From Deltaproteobacteria bacterium HGW-Deltaproteobacteria-15 (GTDB taxonomy: Bacteria > Desulfobacterota > DSM-4660 > Desulfatiglandales > HGW-15): a stretch of 64,000 nucleotides of DNA. The position numbers and the translations under genes are program-made. This document shows positions 51,045 to 61,601 of the stretch, one piece after another. How positions within the stretch are numbered: the stretch's first letter is position 1; the number at the start of each line of letters is the position of its first letter. The stretch covers positions 1 to 64,000 of the forward strand of contig PHBH01000017.1 in NCBI GenBank assembly GCA_002840535.1. The letters run 5' to 3'. The notes under the pieces were generated by a model, which was not told where the DNA came from, searched no databases, and saw only the letters and a program-made list of their open reading frames with translations.

Positions 51045-51156
51045 CTCTTTCAATGAGCGAAGTACAAAATGTTGTACCGCGAATCTGCCAATATCAGCAC
51101 TCTTCTGCTAAGTGTTTTAAACTCCTGTATGATTTTGGTACAAATTCTTGAACCAC

Positions 51157-52524
51157 TCAAATGGAGATGTTGTACTTTCTCATTTTATGCTGGATGAGGC
51201 TTTTGGTGATGCCGAGCCTCTCGGCTGCATGGGCCTGGACATTGTTGCAGTGTCTCAGCGCCCTGCGAATGAGCTTTTCCTCTATATTCTCGAGAGTTGC
51301 CTGAAGTGGAGCCTCAAGGGGAATAAAGCCGTCAACGTTGAGGGTTTCCGATTTATTCGAGAATTCAGGAGGCAGGTCGTTCACTCCTATCTCGCCGTTT
51401 CCGGAACTGAGTACGACCGCCCTTTCTACGACATTTTCCAGCTCCCGCACATTCCCGGGCCAGGGGTAGCTGTAAAATGCCTTCCATGCCTCAGGGCTTA
51501 GCTCGATCTTCCGCTCTCCTCCGTCCTGCCGGTATTTTTCAATAAAGTGATTCACCAGCAAACGTATATCCTCAGTTCTCTCCCTCAGCGAAGGCACCTC
51601 GATGTGAATGACATTGAGCCGATAAAAAAGATCCTCCCTGAACGATCCTTTGAGCACATCTTCTTTCATATTTCGATTGGAGGCTGAGACCACCCTGACG
51701 TCGACCTTTATCGTCTTGGTCCCTCCCACCCTTTCAAATTCCATCTCCTGCAAAACCCTGAGGAGCTTAACCTGGAGCGGGGGAGGCATTTCACCAACTT
51801 CGTCCAGGAAAAGAGTCCCTTCGTCTGCAAGCTCGAATCGACCCTTTTTCATGGCAACGGCACCTGTAAATGCCCCTCTTTCATGTCCGAAAAGCTCACT
51901 TTCCAGTAGAGTTTCGGTCAGTGCCCCGCAATTGATCGAGATGAAGGGCCTTTTTTTCCGAGGGCCGTTATAGTGAATGGCCTTGGCAATCAGCTCTTTT
52001 CCTGTGCCCGATGGTCCTGTGATAAGCACTGATGCCTTGGATTGTGCAACCTTGTCTACGAGATCATAGATCTCGAGCATGGGTTTGCTCTTGCCGATGA
52101 TGTTGCCGTATTTGTATCGATCGGAAAGCGCCTGGCTGAGGCGCCTGTTCTCCTTCAGAAGACGGTAATTCTCGAGCGCCTTATGAATCGTGAGCTTGAG
52201 CTCCTCGTTTTCAAAAGGTTTCGTGATGTAATCATATGCCCCTTTCTTCATGGCCTCTACCGCCATCTCGATGGTCCCATAGGCGGTCATCATGATCACG
52301 GGCACCTCCGGCTTTACCTTCTTTGCATGCTCCAGGAGCTCCATGCCGCTCATGCCCGGCATTTTCATGTCTGTGAGGAGAAGATCGATGTCTCCTTCCT
52401 GGATGATCCTTGATGCGGTATGGCCATTCTCGGATGTTACAATCTCGTAACCCTCCGATCCCAGCAGCGCCCCCAGGACAACCAGATAATTCTTTTCATC
52501 GTCGACGATGAGAATGGTTTCCAT
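51157..52524 (-). CDS. NtrC-type sigma-54 response regulator
   Basis: The 455-residue activator has a receiver domain (ILIVDDEK, phosphorylated D52 in LLTDMKMPGM, MTAYG), an AAA+ domain (GPSGTGKEL, GAFTGA sigma-54 contact motif, GTLFLDEVGEMP) and a C-terminal Fis-type helix-turn-helix (AAERLGITKSLIQHKMRKYNI). It would activate an RpoN promoter when phosphorylated by the adjacent kinase. It is followed upstream by the kinase gene after 24 bases. The nearest sigma-54 promoter seen, before glnK, is 50 kb away, so the target is not shown. Confidence 0.96.
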   Translation of the reverse strand: METILIVDDEKNYLVVLGALLGSEGYEIVTSENGHTASRIIQEGDIDLLLTDMKMPGMSGMELLEHAKKVKPEVPVIMMTAYGTIEMAVEAMKKGAYDYITKPFENEELKLTIHKALENYRLLKENRRLSQALSDRYKYGNIIGKSKPMLEIYDLVDKVAQSKASVLITGPSGTGKELIAKAIHYNGPRKKRPFISINCGALTETLLESELFGHERGAFTGAVAMKKGRFELADEGTLFLDEVGEMPPPLQVKLLRVLQEMEFERVGGTKTIKVDVRVVSASNRNMKEDVLKGSFREDLFYRLNVIHIEVPSLRERTEDIRLLVNHFIEKYRQDGGERKIELSPEAWKAFYSYPWPGNVRELENVVERAVVLSSGNGEIGVNDLPPEFSNKSETLNVDGFIPLEAPLQATLENIEEKLIRRALRHCNNVQAHAAERLGITKSLIQHKMRKYNISI

Positions 52525-52547
52525 CCGTAATAATGACTCCCTGCATC

Positions 52548-53975
52548 TTATGACTTGGAGAGCTGTATCCTCACCTTTGTTCCTTGCCCTTCAACGCTTT
52601 CGAAGGTCATGGATCCTCTATGTCCTTCGATGATCTTCTTGACGATGGACAAGCCAAGGCCGGTTCCTTTCTCTTTTGTGGTAAAAAAAGGATTAAATAT
52701 CCTCTTCAGATTATCCTTGCTGATGCCGCAGCCGGTATCTTCGATCTCCACCATGCAAGAGTCGCCTGTATTCTGAACATTGATCGTGAGTCGCCCTCCT
52801 CCTTCCATGGCCTGCATGGCGTTGAGAAAGATATTCAGGAATGCTCTGTAAAGAAGATCGTGGTCTCCCTGAACGGGGAAAGACCTGCCGTCAAGGGTAT
52901 GCGTGACCACCACCCCTTTCTTTTCCAGCTCGGGGCGGAGAAAGGCAAGATTCTTCTTGATGACATCTTCAAGAAGGATCTTTTGAAAATTCGGGGTCTG
53001 GGGTCTCGCAAAGTCGAGGAACTCGGTCACGATACGGTTCAGTCGTACCGATTCCTCCCTGATTACCCCTGAGAGCATCTTTTGCGTCTCGCTGGCGTCC
53101 TTCATGCCGCCGAGCAGTTCCGCAGTGCTCTGAATGATTCCCAGGGGATTCTTTATCTCATGGCTGATGCCTGCCACCATCTGACCGAGGGCTACGAGTC
53201 GCTCCGCCTGATGGAGCTGCTCCTCCAGTTCCCTCTGCTCCTTTGCCCTTTGCTCGATGACCCTTTCCGCCTTATGTACGATCAGGAGCAGGGCAAAAAA
53301 GATGAGTCCCATGATGAGAATGGAGAGAGCAAATACCAGATACTGGAAATTGACGATGGACTGGTACTGGGTGCTCAAATCCTGTATAAGCTCGAAAACA
53401 CCGGCCACATTACCCGGGCTGCCTGGAGAAGGCCTGGCTCCGGTAAAGGGGATATAGGTCCTGAGCTTCCTCTTTCCACCCATGATCTCAAGATCGACCC
53501 CCCACACCTCCACGCCGCTCAAGATCAGACCTGAAGATTGATGGCCAAGAACCGCGTTGCTGTAACCGTTGGTCTTTATTGCCATGCGGCCGATGAGCTT
53601 TTTGTCTGTACTGTAAGCAACGACTCCTTTTCCAATGTCATAGATATTCACAAGCTCCACCCTGAAGGTGTGGATCGTGTTCATGACCACCCGATCCATG
53701 AGTTCGTACTGCTCCTGATCACTCAGCTTGATCTTCCCGTAACGATTGATCACCGGGATCACAAAATTCAGAAAGACCTGGTTGTTTAAGTGCTCCCCCA
53801 CGAGCATGGCGGAATTCTCATGGCTCTTGAGCAGCGTCTCTTTCGCCTTCTGGGAAATAAATACTGAGAAAGGAAAGCTGAAGATGACGAACACTATGAA
53901 GCTTGCCCAGGCAAAGTACTTGAGCAACCTGAACTGTTTTCCTTCTGAGCGGTTGTGGAGTTCCGATGAGACCAT
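52548..53975 (-). CDS. Membrane sensor histidine kinase
   Basis: The 475-residue kinase has a transmembrane helix ([15 protein letters not shown]), an extracytoplasmic sensor of about 170 residues with [16 protein letters not shown] as in CACHE/PAS-like folds, a second helix ([20 protein letters not shown]), a coiled coil, the H box [11 protein letters not shown] box [12 protein letters not shown]1 DTGCGI and G2 [12 protein letters not shown]. It is the likely partner of the downstream NtrC-type regulator. The start at 53975 excludes about 50 upstream codons that are translated repeat. Confidence 0.9.
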   Translation of the reverse strand: MVSSELHNRSEGKQFRLLKYFAWASFIVFVIFSFPFSVFISQKAKETLLKSHENSAMLVGEHLNNQVFLNFVIPVINRYGKIKLSDQEQYELMDRVVMNTIHTFRVELVNIYDIGKGVVAYSTDKKLIGRMAIKTNGYSNAVLGHQSSGLILSGVEVWGVDLEIMGGKRKLRTYIPFTGARPSPGSPGNVAGVFELIQDLSTQYQSIVNFQYLVFALSILIMGLIFFALLLIVHKAERVIEQRAKEQRELEEQLHQAERLVALGQMVAGISHEIKNPLGIIQSTAELLGGMKDASETQKMLSGVIREESVRLNRIVTEFLDFARPQTPNFQKILLEDVIKKNLAFLRPELEKKGVVVTHTLDGRSFPVQGDHDLLYRAFLNIFLNAMQAMEGGGRLTINVQNTGDSCMVEIEDTGCGISKDNLKRIFNPFFTTKEKGTGLGLSIVKKIIEGHRGSMTFESVEGQGTKVRIQLSKS

Positions 53976-54076
53976 GGATTCGTACGCCGGGGGTGAATGG
54001 AATAACGCTGCCTTTTGGAAAAAGGAATTATATAGCAGGAACCTATGAGGGGCAATGGGAAATCCAAGAAAGGCCG

Positions 54077-54118
54077 GTTGTGAGTTGAGGGTTGTAGGTT
54101 GCGGGTGGCAGGTTTTCA
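54077..54118. repeat. Heptamer array between kinase and radical SAM gene
   Basis: GTTGTGA, GTTGAGG, GTTGTAG, GTTGCGG, GTGGCAG, GTTTTCA are in 7-base phase. The GTTGNNN unit is the reverse complement type of the ACNNNCA (CAACNNN) units at 23041. Confidence 0.75.
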
Positions 54119-54176
54119 TTAGCAACCTCCCCTTTGCCGTTTGACTTCAACAACCCCCCGGCATACCATTGAACCC

Positions 54177-55466
54177 ATGGCTGCAAAGGATCTGGAAAAT
54201 CTGCCGTTCCTCCTCTTCTCCGATTCCAGGGGAAGGCTTTTCGATCATCCTCGGCTGCGCATGGCGGGGTTCTCAGGAAATGCGCCCTTTCCTCTCAATA
54301 AGGAAGACCTGATCCCTCTCCCTGAATTCAGCAAGATCTTCTTCCTGCCGGAATGCCGTCCAATTGGAGTCGATCCCGATACAGGAGAATACGTCACCGT
54401 TCGCGAGGCGGAAATTGAAGGCGACGTGATAGAGTGCTTTGGAGCGGCCGCCTTTCTGGAGCCCGGTTTTGTGCGTACCCATCTGCCGGCGGCAGAATAC
54501 CGGGGGAAGACCTTCACACTTCCCATGTGGGGCTACACGGCGGTCGGTTATCTCGATGGTCAATACTGGGCGCCCGGCTTTCAGATCGAGTACAATCCCC
54601 GCTGGGATCCCCGCAACTATGACGACAAAAAGCTTGTGCCCGCCGTCAGGAAATTTATGCAGCGTTCAGGCAACTCTCCATTGGCAGATCACCTCGCGAA
54701 CTGCGCCACCTCCAATCATTGCTTTGCCGCCAAGAATCTCTTTCTCGGAAGATGGGAAGCGCCCCTTCCAGTGAGCCGAAGGTGCAATGCCAGATGCTTG
54801 GGTTGTCTTTCGCTCCAGCCGGGAACCTCGTGCGCAGCATCCCACCACAGGATAGCCTTTAGACCAGCCAAGGAAGAGATCGTGGCGCTTGCAGTGGAAC
54901 ATCTGGACCGGGCCCCTGAGGCCATTGTGAGCTTCGGCCAGGGGTGCGAGGGGGAGCCATTGACCGAATACCGGCTGATAGCGGAAAGCATCAGGGAAAT
55001 TCGGCGCCAAACCTCCAGAGGAACGATCAACCTCAATACCAACGGTAGTTTTCCTGAAAGAATTCGGGCTATCGCGGAGCATGGGCTCGACTCCATCCGG
55101 ATCAGCATGAACAGCGCCCAACCCGAACTCTACAGGGCCTACTATCGGCCGAGAGGCTATGGTTTCGACGATGTGGTGCAATCCATATCGCTTTCGCGGG
55201 AGAAAAACCTCTATACGATGGTGAATTATCTGATTTTCCCGGGGATCACCGATCAGGAAATGGAGATTGAATCGCTCATCGGTCTTGTCCGGAGGACAGG
55301 GCTCAACTTCCTCCACCTCAAGAATCTCAACATCGATCCGCAACTCTACATCCGGCGGATGCCGGCCAATCATACGAGGGCAATCGGCATGAAGAAGATG
55401 GTGGAGATCCTGAGAAGAGAGTGCCCGGGGCTGGAGTTGGGGTACTTCAACAAAGCAGTGCGATAA
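54177..55466 (+). CDS. Radical SAM protein
   Basis: The 429-residue protein has the cluster motif CNARCLGC in the middle (about residue 204), followed by GQGCEGEPL and LNTNGS, and RISMNSAQPELYRAYYRP. An N-terminal domain of about 190 residues precedes the radical SAM core, an unusual arrangement, with DHPRLRMAGFSG and EYNPRWDPRNYDDKK. Function is unknown; the motif set suggests a metalloenzyme-maturation or peptide-modifying type. Two in-frame starts exist; the ATG at 54177 is taken. Confidence 0.82.
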   Translation: MAAKDLENLPFLLFSDSRGRLFDHPRLRMAGFSGNAPFPLNKEDLIPLPEFSKIFFLPECRPIGVDPDTGEYVTVREAEIEGDVIECFGAAAFLEPGFVRTHLPAAEYRGKTFTLPMWGYTAVGYLDGQYWAPGFQIEYNPRWDPRNYDDKKLVPAVRKFMQRSGNSPLADHLANCATSNHCFAAKNLFLGRWEAPLPVSRRCNARCLGCLSLQPGTSCAASHHRIAFRPAKEEIVALAVEHLDRAPEAIVSFGQGCEGEPLTEYRLIAESIREIRRQTSRGTINLNTNGSFPERIRAIAEHGLDSIRISMNSAQPELYRAYYRPRGYGFDDVVQSISLSREKNLYTMVNYLIFPGITDQEMEIESLIGLVRRTGLNFLHLKNLNIDPQLYIRRMPANHTRAIGMKKMVEILRRECPGLELGYFNKAVR

Positions 55467-55485
55467 GCTGAGGAAAAAGAAATTC

Positions 55486-55752
55486 GAACCGCAAAGACTC
55501 CAAGAACGCAAAGGGACGGATTCTTGTACCGAATCCAAAGACCGATTCGGTACAAGAATCCATCCTTCATGTCTCGAAGACCATCATCTATTGCAGCGAT
55601 CAGGATGCGGCATCTGCTTTGTAGCCAGTCAAATGACAGCACCCCAACCCCCCCGATGAAACCATTTGTTTTTTTCAATCTGCTTCCGGCAGATTGAAAA
55701 AAACAAATCTTCTTTCCTGCTTTTCTTCGCGTTCTTTGCGTCTTCGCGGTTC
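55486..55752. repeat. Nested palindromic element, copy 1
   Basis: Outer arms of 28 bases (55486-55513 beginning GAACCGCAAAG; 55725-55752 ending TTCGCGGTTC) are inverted with 24 of 28 matches. Inside are two perfect hairpins: 18 bp at 55518-55535/55544-55561 with an eight-base loop, and 20 bp at 55664-55683/55689-55708 (ATTTGTTTTTTTCAATCTGC and its complement) with loop TTCCG. The purD stop codon lies in the last bases of the right arm. The second copy is at 63738. Confidence 0.85.
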
Positions 55753-57040
55753 AATAGGTCTTTTTTAACTTCGACAAAGATCGCCAGCCGATATCGCGAC
55801 GGTATTGCTTGCCTTCGAACTGAACCGCCTCAACGCCGGCATAGGCACGTGAGAGCGCCTCTCGAAGATCGGCGCCGACAGCCATGACGCCGAGGACCCT
55901 GCCCCCCGCCGTCACCAGCACACCGTTATCGTCGAGCGCAGTTCCGGCGTGAAAGATCCTGACACCCAGTTTTTCGGCTTTATCCAGCCCATGGATGGGG
56001 AGGCCTTTAGGGTAGCCGCCCGGATAGCCGGGCGATGCGACCACGACATTGGCGGCGGCGCCTTCCCGGAAACGAAGGTGGATGTCCTTGAGTCGCCCTT
56101 CGACGCAGGCCAGCAATACCTCCAGCAGGTCGTTTTCCAGGAGGGGCATGACGACCTGAGCTTCAGGATCGCCGAAGCGGGCGTTAAACTCGAGGACCTT
56201 GGGACCGTCGGCAGTCAGCATCAGGCCTGCGAACAGACAGCCCACAAACGGCGCGCCCCGATCGGCCATGGCCGCTATGACCGGTTCGAGGATATGCTTC
56301 TGAACGGTTCGGGCGATCTCTGGGGTGTACGCGGGCACGGGGGCGTAAGTGCCCATGCCGCCGGTGTTGGGGCCGGTATCGCCGTCGCCAACCGGCTTGT
56401 GATCCTGGGCCGAGACCATCTGCTTGATAGTGCGTCCGTCGCTGAAGGCTAGAATGCTGACTTCGTCGCCCTTCATGAATTCCTCGATCAAGACTCTGGC
56501 GCCGGCCTCACCGAAGGCCCTGTCCAGCATGGCAGCCTTGAGGGCGGCTTCCGCCTCGGCCATGGTCGTGCAGACTGAAACGCCCTTGCCCAGCGCCAGA
56601 CCGTCCGCCTTAATGACGATGGGAACGCCCTCGCGTTCCAGATGTGCGCGGGCGGTCTCGTAATCAGTAAAGCTGCCGTAGCGGGCTGTTGGAACGGACG
56701 CTTTGGTCATGATTTCCTTGGCGAACCCCTTGGACCATTCCAGCCGGGCAGCCTCTTTGGTGGGGCCAAACGTTTTGATGCCGGCATCGTGCAGCCGGTC
56801 CACGAGGCCGAGGGCGAGGGCGTCGTCCATTCCGACGATAACCAGGTCGGCATGCAGCTTCCGGGCGAGTGCCGCCTGCCCCTCAATGTCGGTCGCCTTT
56901 ACGCCACGATGGCACAGGGCGAACCCGCCAATACCCGGATTGCCCGGAGCCACGTGAAGTTCGTCAATCAGCCGGCTTTGAGCCGCTTTCCAGGCCAGTG
57001 CGTGCTCCCGGCCTCCGCCACCTACGATCAGTACCTTCAT
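55751..57040 (-). CDS. purD: Phosphoribosylamine-glycine ligase
   Basis: The 429-residue ATP-grasp enzyme performs the second step of purine synthesis. It starts [18 protein letters not shown], has the [11 protein letters not shown] and [17 protein letters not shown] motifs, [13 protein letters not shown] and the metal region [15 protein letters not shown]. The ATG at 57040 is favoured over an upstream in-frame start. Neighbours are unrelated. It ends in the palindromic element. Confidence 0.96.
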   Translation of the reverse strand: MKVLIVGGGGREHALAWKAAQSRLIDELHVAPGNPGIGGFALCHRGVKATDIEGQAALARKLHADLVIVGMDDALALGLVDRLHDAGIKTFGPTKEAARLEWSKGFAKEIMTKASVPTARYGSFTDYETARAHLEREGVPIVIKADGLALGKGVSVCTTMAEAEAALKAAMLDRAFGEAGARVLIEEFMKGDEVSILAFSDGRTIKQMVSAQDHKPVGDGDTGPNTGGMGTYAPVPAYTPEIARTVQKHILEPVIAAMADRGAPFVGCLFAGLMLTADGPKVLEFNARFGDPEAQVVMPLLENDLLEVLLACVEGRLKDIHLRFREGAAANVVVASPGYPGGYPKGLPIHGLDKAEKLGVRIFHAGTALDDNGVLVTAGGRVLGVMAVGADLREALSRAYAGVEAVQFEGKQYRRDIGWRSLSKLKKTY

Positions 57041-57226
57041 GTTCCGGGGTTCCTCCAGTAGCATCCTGTCCGTGGATCCACAGGTGGGCTTGCTTCTGCT
57101 CCCGACTGGTGGAGAATGAATGAAGGAGCTTGGGGATTGCAAGCACTTCTACAAGTCGAATTGACTTTCGGAGTATAGGGAAGGGAATAAGTGGTGTCAA
57201 GGAAAGCCGATGGAGGATGGTGCCCG

Positions 57227-57253
57227 CTTTGCGTCCCTGGCGCCTTGCGGTTC
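57227..57253. repeat. Solitary half arm of the palindromic family
   Basis: Bases 57227-57253 begin CTTTGCGTCC and end TTGCGGTTC, matching the right arm at 63834-63861 apart from a one-base gap and a few changes. No inverted partner or inner hairpin is seen, so it looks like a partly deleted copy. The 364-base gap from 57041 to 57404 holds nothing else I can identify. Confidence 0.5.
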
Positions 57254-57404
57254 AACCCATGCCCGCCGGACCTCCACGGCAGAGACGCGTTTTTTGATTG
57301 TCAATAATCCGTTTTTGAGCTTTAATAGCAAAAAATCATTGATCTTCAAAGGTTTGCCCATTACGACATCCCTCCAGGATCGGGCGCCATATTTAGGAGG
57401 AAGG

Positions 57405-58280
57405 ATGAGAAAGCCGCTCCCAGCATACTTCGCGATTACTTTTCTGATCATCTTTTTGATCGCGTGTTCGAGTGAAGAGCAGAGCAACAGGCCGTTACCG
57501 GACAAGTCTATCGTGAAAAAGGCCATCAGTAAGCCTGTAGGGGAGCCGCTTCAACCCGAATCCCGACCGGCCGGTGAGAGCAAAAGCGATGAGAGTGCTG
57601 CCGCTCAGGTGCAGACGGCGGTGGAGAAGAGCGAGTCACCTGCCGCAAGAGCAGAACCGGGAGGAGAACAGTTCAGACCCAGCGCCGAAGCAGGTCTGAA
57701 AACCGATGCCGGGGATTCCCAGCCAAAGGCTCTCCCGAAAGCTCCATCCGGATTATCTGCTGTTGCATCCGGACCGGAGGGGGCAAAGGGGCTTTACCTT
57801 GTGAATAAAGGAGATACCCTTGCAGGGATTTCGGAAAGGAAAGAAGTTTACGGGGATCGCTTGAAATGGCCCATTTTGTATCGCTTAAACGCAGAACCGC
57901 TCGAGTCATTGCCGTCCGCCGATAATCTTCCCGACCTCCCGCTCGCCGATGGAATGAAGCTCAGAACCGTCACCTCTGAAGAGCAAAGTACGAATCTGGA
58001 AAAGAGATCAGGCAACGTCTGGGTAGTGAATGTGCTGTCCGCGAAAACCAATGCGGAAGCGATACCGGCCGTGATCAGCCTGATCAGAAACGGCTATCCA
58101 GTCTACCTTGTGAATGCCAGGGTGAACGAAGAGGAGTGGATCAGGGTCAGGGTCGGCTTTTTCAAGACCAAAGGAGAGGCCGAGGCAGAAGGAAAGAAGA
58201 TCAAGGAGATCTTGAGTTCCCAGGATTCCTGGGTCACCAAGCTGGGCAGAACGGAATTCATGGAGTTTGCAGGGTTCTAA
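57405..58280 (+). CDS. LysM and SPOR domain lipoprotein
   Basis: The 291-residue protein has a lipoprotein signal (FLIIFLIAC, lipobox LIAC), a disordered Pro/Ser/Ala-rich linker of about 100 residues, a LysM domain (YLVNKGDTLAGISERKEVYGD) and a C-terminal SPOR domain (VVNVLSAKTNAEAIPAVISLIRNGYPVYLV). Both modules bind peptidoglycan, so it anchors at the cell wall, probably near the septum. AGGAGGAAGG fixes the start. The stop overlaps the coaBC start (TAATG). Confidence 0.88.
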   Translation: MRKPLPAYFAITFLIIFLIACSSEEQSNRPLPDKSIVKKAISKPVGEPLQPESRPAGESKSDESAAAQVQTAVEKSESPAARAEPGGEQFRPSAEAGLKTDAGDSQPKALPKAPSGLSAVASGPEGAKGLYLVNKGDTLAGISERKEVYGDRLKWPILYRLNAEPLESLPSADNLPDLPLADGMKLRTVTSEEQSTNLEKRSGNVWVVNVLSAKTNAEAIPAVISLIRNGYPVYLVNARVNEEEWIRVRVGFFKTKGEAEAEGKKIKEILSSQDSWVTKLGRTEFMEFAGF

Positions 58281-59497
58281 TGGACGAGCAAGGCCAAATG
58301 ACCGGGAAAAAGGTGATCGTGGGTGTCACTGGAGGCATTGCCGCTTACAAGGCTGCGGAGTTGGTGCGTCTTCTTGTGAGGTCAGGCGTCAATACCCATG
58401 TGGCTATGACCGAGCATGCAACAAAATTCGTTGCACCGTTGACGTTTGAGGCTTTGTCCGGAAACAGGGTGGTATGGGATATGTGGTCCCATGAGACCTC
58501 CCCCATGGATCATATCCATTGGGGACAGGAATCCGACCTCGTCGTCATTGCCCCTGCCACAGCAAATTTTGTCGCGAAGATGGCAAACGGGATGGGGGAT
58601 GATTTCCTTTCAACCATGGTCCTTGCGGCCACCGCAAAGATCCTGGTCTGCCCAGCCATGAACACGCGTATGTATATGAATGGTGCAGTGCAGCGCAATC
58701 TTCGGGAATTGAAGGATCTCGGCATGGTTGTCATGGATCCCTCGGCAGGGGAACTGGCGTGCCGAACCGAAGGGCCGGGAAGGCTTCCGGAGCCGGAAGA
58801 GATTATGGACAGAATTTCCATGCTCCTCTCCACTCAGGATCTTGCCGACCTGAAGATCCTGATCACCGCAGGTCCTACCCGTGAACCGATCGACCCGGTG
58901 CGCTACCTCACCAACAGGTCGAGCGGGAAGATGGGTTTTGCCCTTGCCGGGGCCGCCGCCATGAGAGGAGCGAAGGTTGTCCTTGTCAGCGGCCCTACCT
59001 CTCTTTGCCCGCCTTCCGGGGTGACATTCGCCCCTGTGAATACCACGGAAGAAATGAGAAGAGAGGTTCTTGATCGAAGCCATGATTGTGATGTGGTTAT
59101 CAAGGCAGCCGCGGTCCTTGACTATAGACCCAAGAACCCGTCAGAGCGAAAAATCAAGAAGGAAAACCGTTCGTTCTCCATCGAACTGGAGCCGACGCCT
59201 GATATTCTGGCCGAGCTGGGTTCCGGAAATCGGGGCGGCCGCCGCATTCTCGTAGGCTTTGCCGCTGAAACGAATGATCTCCTGGCCAATGCAAAAACCA
59301 AGCTGAAGAAAAAGAACCTGGATATGATCGTGGCGAACGATGTGTCCAGAACCGATGCAGGATTCGATACTGAAACCAACCTGGTGAAAGTCGTTTACCG
59401 CGGGGGTGCGATCGAGGACTTGCCGCTCATGTCGAAGCGGCAATTGGCGGATTGTCTGCTGGACAGGATCAGGAAGATTTGGGAGTCGGCGAAATGA
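58280..59497 (+). CDS. coaBC: Bifunctional CoaBC
   Basis: The 405-residue enzyme couples cysteine to phosphopantothenate and decarboxylates the product for coenzyme A synthesis. CoaC part: GGIAAYKAAELVRLL, PATANFVAKMANG, and PAMNTRMYMN; CoaB part: TAGPTREPIDPVRYLTNRSSGKMG and KKKNLDMIVANDVSR. It overlaps the next gene by four bases (ATGA). Confidence 0.96.
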   Translation: MDEQGQMTGKKVIVGVTGGIAAYKAAELVRLLVRSGVNTHVAMTEHATKFVAPLTFEALSGNRVVWDMWSHETSPMDHIHWGQESDLVVIAPATANFVAKMANGMGDDFLSTMVLAATAKILVCPAMNTRMYMNGAVQRNLRELKDLGMVVMDPSAGELACRTEGPGRLPEPEEIMDRISMLLSTQDLADLKILITAGPTREPIDPVRYLTNRSSGKMGFALAGAAAMRGAKVVLVSGPTSLCPPSGVTFAPVNTTEEMRREVLDRSHDCDVVIKAAAVLDYRPKNPSERKIKKENRSFSIELEPTPDILAELGSGNRGGRRILVGFAAETNDLLANAKTKLKKKNLDMIVANDVSRTDAGFDTETNLVKVVYRGGAIEDLPLMSKRQLADCLLDRIRKIWESAK

Positions 59498-60210
59498 CGG
59501 CTGTCGATGAAGTCAGGGAGATTCTACAGGGTATCAGACGTTGCCTGACTGCCGGAAGGGACTTGGGTCTTGAACCCCCGGGCCTTTCCCCGGCCGCCCT
59601 TGCGTATCTCGAAGGGGGCAGTGCGGTGCAGCGCACCGCAACGCTGGAACAGTTGAGGGACGTGATAGGGGATTGCCGCAGATGCAAACTCTGTTCGGGC
59701 AGGACCAACCTCGTGTTCGGTGAAGGCTCTCCCTCGGCAAGGCTCGTCTTCGTTGGAGAGGCGCCGGGCAGGGAAGAAGATATTGAAGGTCGCCCGTTTA
59801 TAGGGGAAGCGGGGAAGCTTCTCACCAGGATCATCGAGAACGGCATTGGATTGAAGAGAGAAGATGTCTATATTTGCAATATCGTGAAATGCAGACCTCC
59901 AGACAATCGCAAACCTGAGCCGGACGAGATCCGCACATGCCTGCCTTTTCTGCGAGAGCAGTTGCGGATCATCAAGCCGCAGGTGATCTGCGGATTGGGC
60001 CAGGTCGCCGCGAGCAGCCTCATGGGCAAAGAGTGCAAGATCTCACGGGAGAGGGGGAAATGGTTTTCTTATATGGGCGTTCCGTTTATGCCGACCTTCC
60101 ACCCTGCCTATATTCTGAGAAATCCCCGGGACGAGCGCAGCTTGAAAAAACTCGTGTGGGAGGATGTGAAGATGATCATGGCCCAAATAGGGCTCAGGAG
60201 CGGTGACTGA
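59494..60210 (+). CDS. Uracil-DNA glycosylase, family 4
   Basis: The 238-residue Fe-S enzyme removes uracil from DNA. It has CRRCKLCSGRTNLVFGEG, the active-site GEAPGREEDIEGRPFIGEAGKLL, the second cluster pair CNIVKCRPP and TFHPAYILRNP. The start ATG overlaps the coaBC stop, so translation is coupled. An N-terminal extension of about 50 residues precedes the domain. Confidence 0.94.
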   Translation: MTAVDEVREILQGIRRCLTAGRDLGLEPPGLSPAALAYLEGGSAVQRTATLEQLRDVIGDCRRCKLCSGRTNLVFGEGSPSARLVFVGEAPGREEDIEGRPFIGEAGKLLTRIIENGIGLKREDVYICNIVKCRPPDNRKPEPDEIRTCLPFLREQLRIIKPQVICGLGQVAASSLMGKECKISRERGKWFSYMGVPFMPTFHPAYILRNPRDERSLKKLVWEDVKMIMAQIGLRSGD

Positions 60211-60226
60211 AATGCAAGGGGATTGG

Positions 60227-61534
60227 ATGGCTACGAAGAAATGCAAAGGACCGTCGGTTCTTGCCGGGATGTTCCTGCTCCTGTTGCTGCTCTCTCCCTT
60301 GTCGATCGGGTATGGTCAGCAGGGAGAGGCGATGATCCTCGATTTGGAGGGACCGATCAATCCGGGTACGGCCGCCTTCCTGACCCGTGGAATCGAGGTT
60401 GCCGAAGAAAGGGCTGCAAAGCTTGTAGTAGTGCGACTCGATACCCCTGGCGGGCTGGCCTCTTCCATGAGAGACATGGTGAAGGCTATCATGAATTCGA
60501 GCGTTCCGATTGTCGTCTATGTCTCTCCGGGCGGAGCCGGCGCAGCCTCTGCCGGCGTGCTGGTGACCGTAGCCGCTCATGTCGCAGCCATGGCTCCCGG
60601 AACGAACATCGGTGCGGCCCATCCTGTGGGGGCAGGAGGCAAAGAGATTGACAAGACCATGTCGGAGAAGGTCGTGAACGACATGGCCTCCTACGGGAGA
60701 GGGATCGCCAAGGAAAAGGGAAGAAACGCGGAATGGGTGGAACTGGCGGTTCGAGAAAGCGTTTCCATCACAGCGGAGGAGGCGCTGAACAAAAAGGTCA
60801 TCGACCTGGTCGCCACTGATCTGGACGATCTGATGAAGAAACTGGACGGCCGCGAGATCGCTCTTCAGAAAGGGAAAGTGACCCTCAACACCAAAGATCT
60901 GGCAATGAAGTATCACCGGCCGGGGTTCAGGGACAGAATTCTGAAGACCATCAGCGATCCGAACATCGCCTATATTCTCATGATGATCGGCCTGGCAGGC
61001 CTGTACTTCGAGCTGTCAAATCCAGGGGCCATTTTCCCGGGTGTGATCGGCGGCATTTCCCTCATTCTCGCCTTTTATGCATTTCAGACCCTGCCCGTCA
61101 ATTACGCGGGTCTCCTGCTGATAGCTCTCGCCATCATCTTCTTCATTGCCGAGATCAAGATCGCCAGTTTCGGTTTGCTTTCCGTGGGGGGGATCATTTC
61201 ACTCACACTGGGGAGCATCATGCTCTTCGAGGATGTAAGAGTTTCACTGACGCTGATTGCTCCCACGATTATCCTTGTCGGAGGGTTTTTCGTCGTTGTC
61301 TCGACCCTTGCTTTTCGGGCATATCGCTCTCAACCAAGACTTGGAATGGAAGGCATTGTGGGAGAAACCGGCAGGGTCAGGAAAGCGATAGATCCCGAAG
61401 GCCTTGTTTTCGTGCACGGCGAATACTGGAGAGCCGTATCCACCGACAAGATCGAGGAAGGGGAAGATATCGAGGTGGAGTCGGTTCAGGGGCTGATCCT
61501 CAGAGTGCGAAGGGTCTCCGCTAAACATCATTAA
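60227..61534 (+). CDS. NfeD family membrane serine protease
   Basis: The 435-residue protein has a signal/TM segment ([15 protein letters not shown]), a ClpP-like domain with catalytic serine in [12 protein letters not shown] and a following lysine in the [13 protein letters not shown] region, five or so transmembrane helices and a C-terminal OB-like NfeD domain ([16 protein letters not shown]). It probably works with the slipin encoded next on membrane microdomains or stomatin processing. The ATG at 60227 has AAGGGG upstream. Confidence 0.93.
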   Translation: MATKKCKGPSVLAGMFLLLLLLSPLSIGYGQQGEAMILDLEGPINPGTAAFLTRGIEVAEERAAKLVVVRLDTPGGLASSMRDMVKAIMNSSVPIVVYVSPGGAGAASAGVLVTVAAHVAAMAPGTNIGAAHPVGAGGKEIDKTMSEKVVNDMASYGRGIAKEKGRNAEWVELAVRESVSITAEEALNKKVIDLVATDLDDLMKKLDGREIALQKGKVTLNTKDLAMKYHRPGFRDRILKTISDPNIAYILMMIGLAGLYFELSNPGAIFPGVIGGISLILAFYAFQTLPVNYAGLLLIALAIIFFIAEIKIASFGLLSVGGIISLTLGSIMLFEDVRVSLTLIAPTIILVGGFFVVVSTLAFRAYRSQPRLGMEGIVGETGRVRKAIDPEGLVFVHGEYWRAVSTDKIEEGEDIEVESVQGLILRVRRVSAKHH

Positions 61535-61601
61535 CCTTCACCCGTTTCACGGAACGATCACGGAACGATCTTGTTCATCCTTTAACGAAAGGGGGGGTCA
61601 C

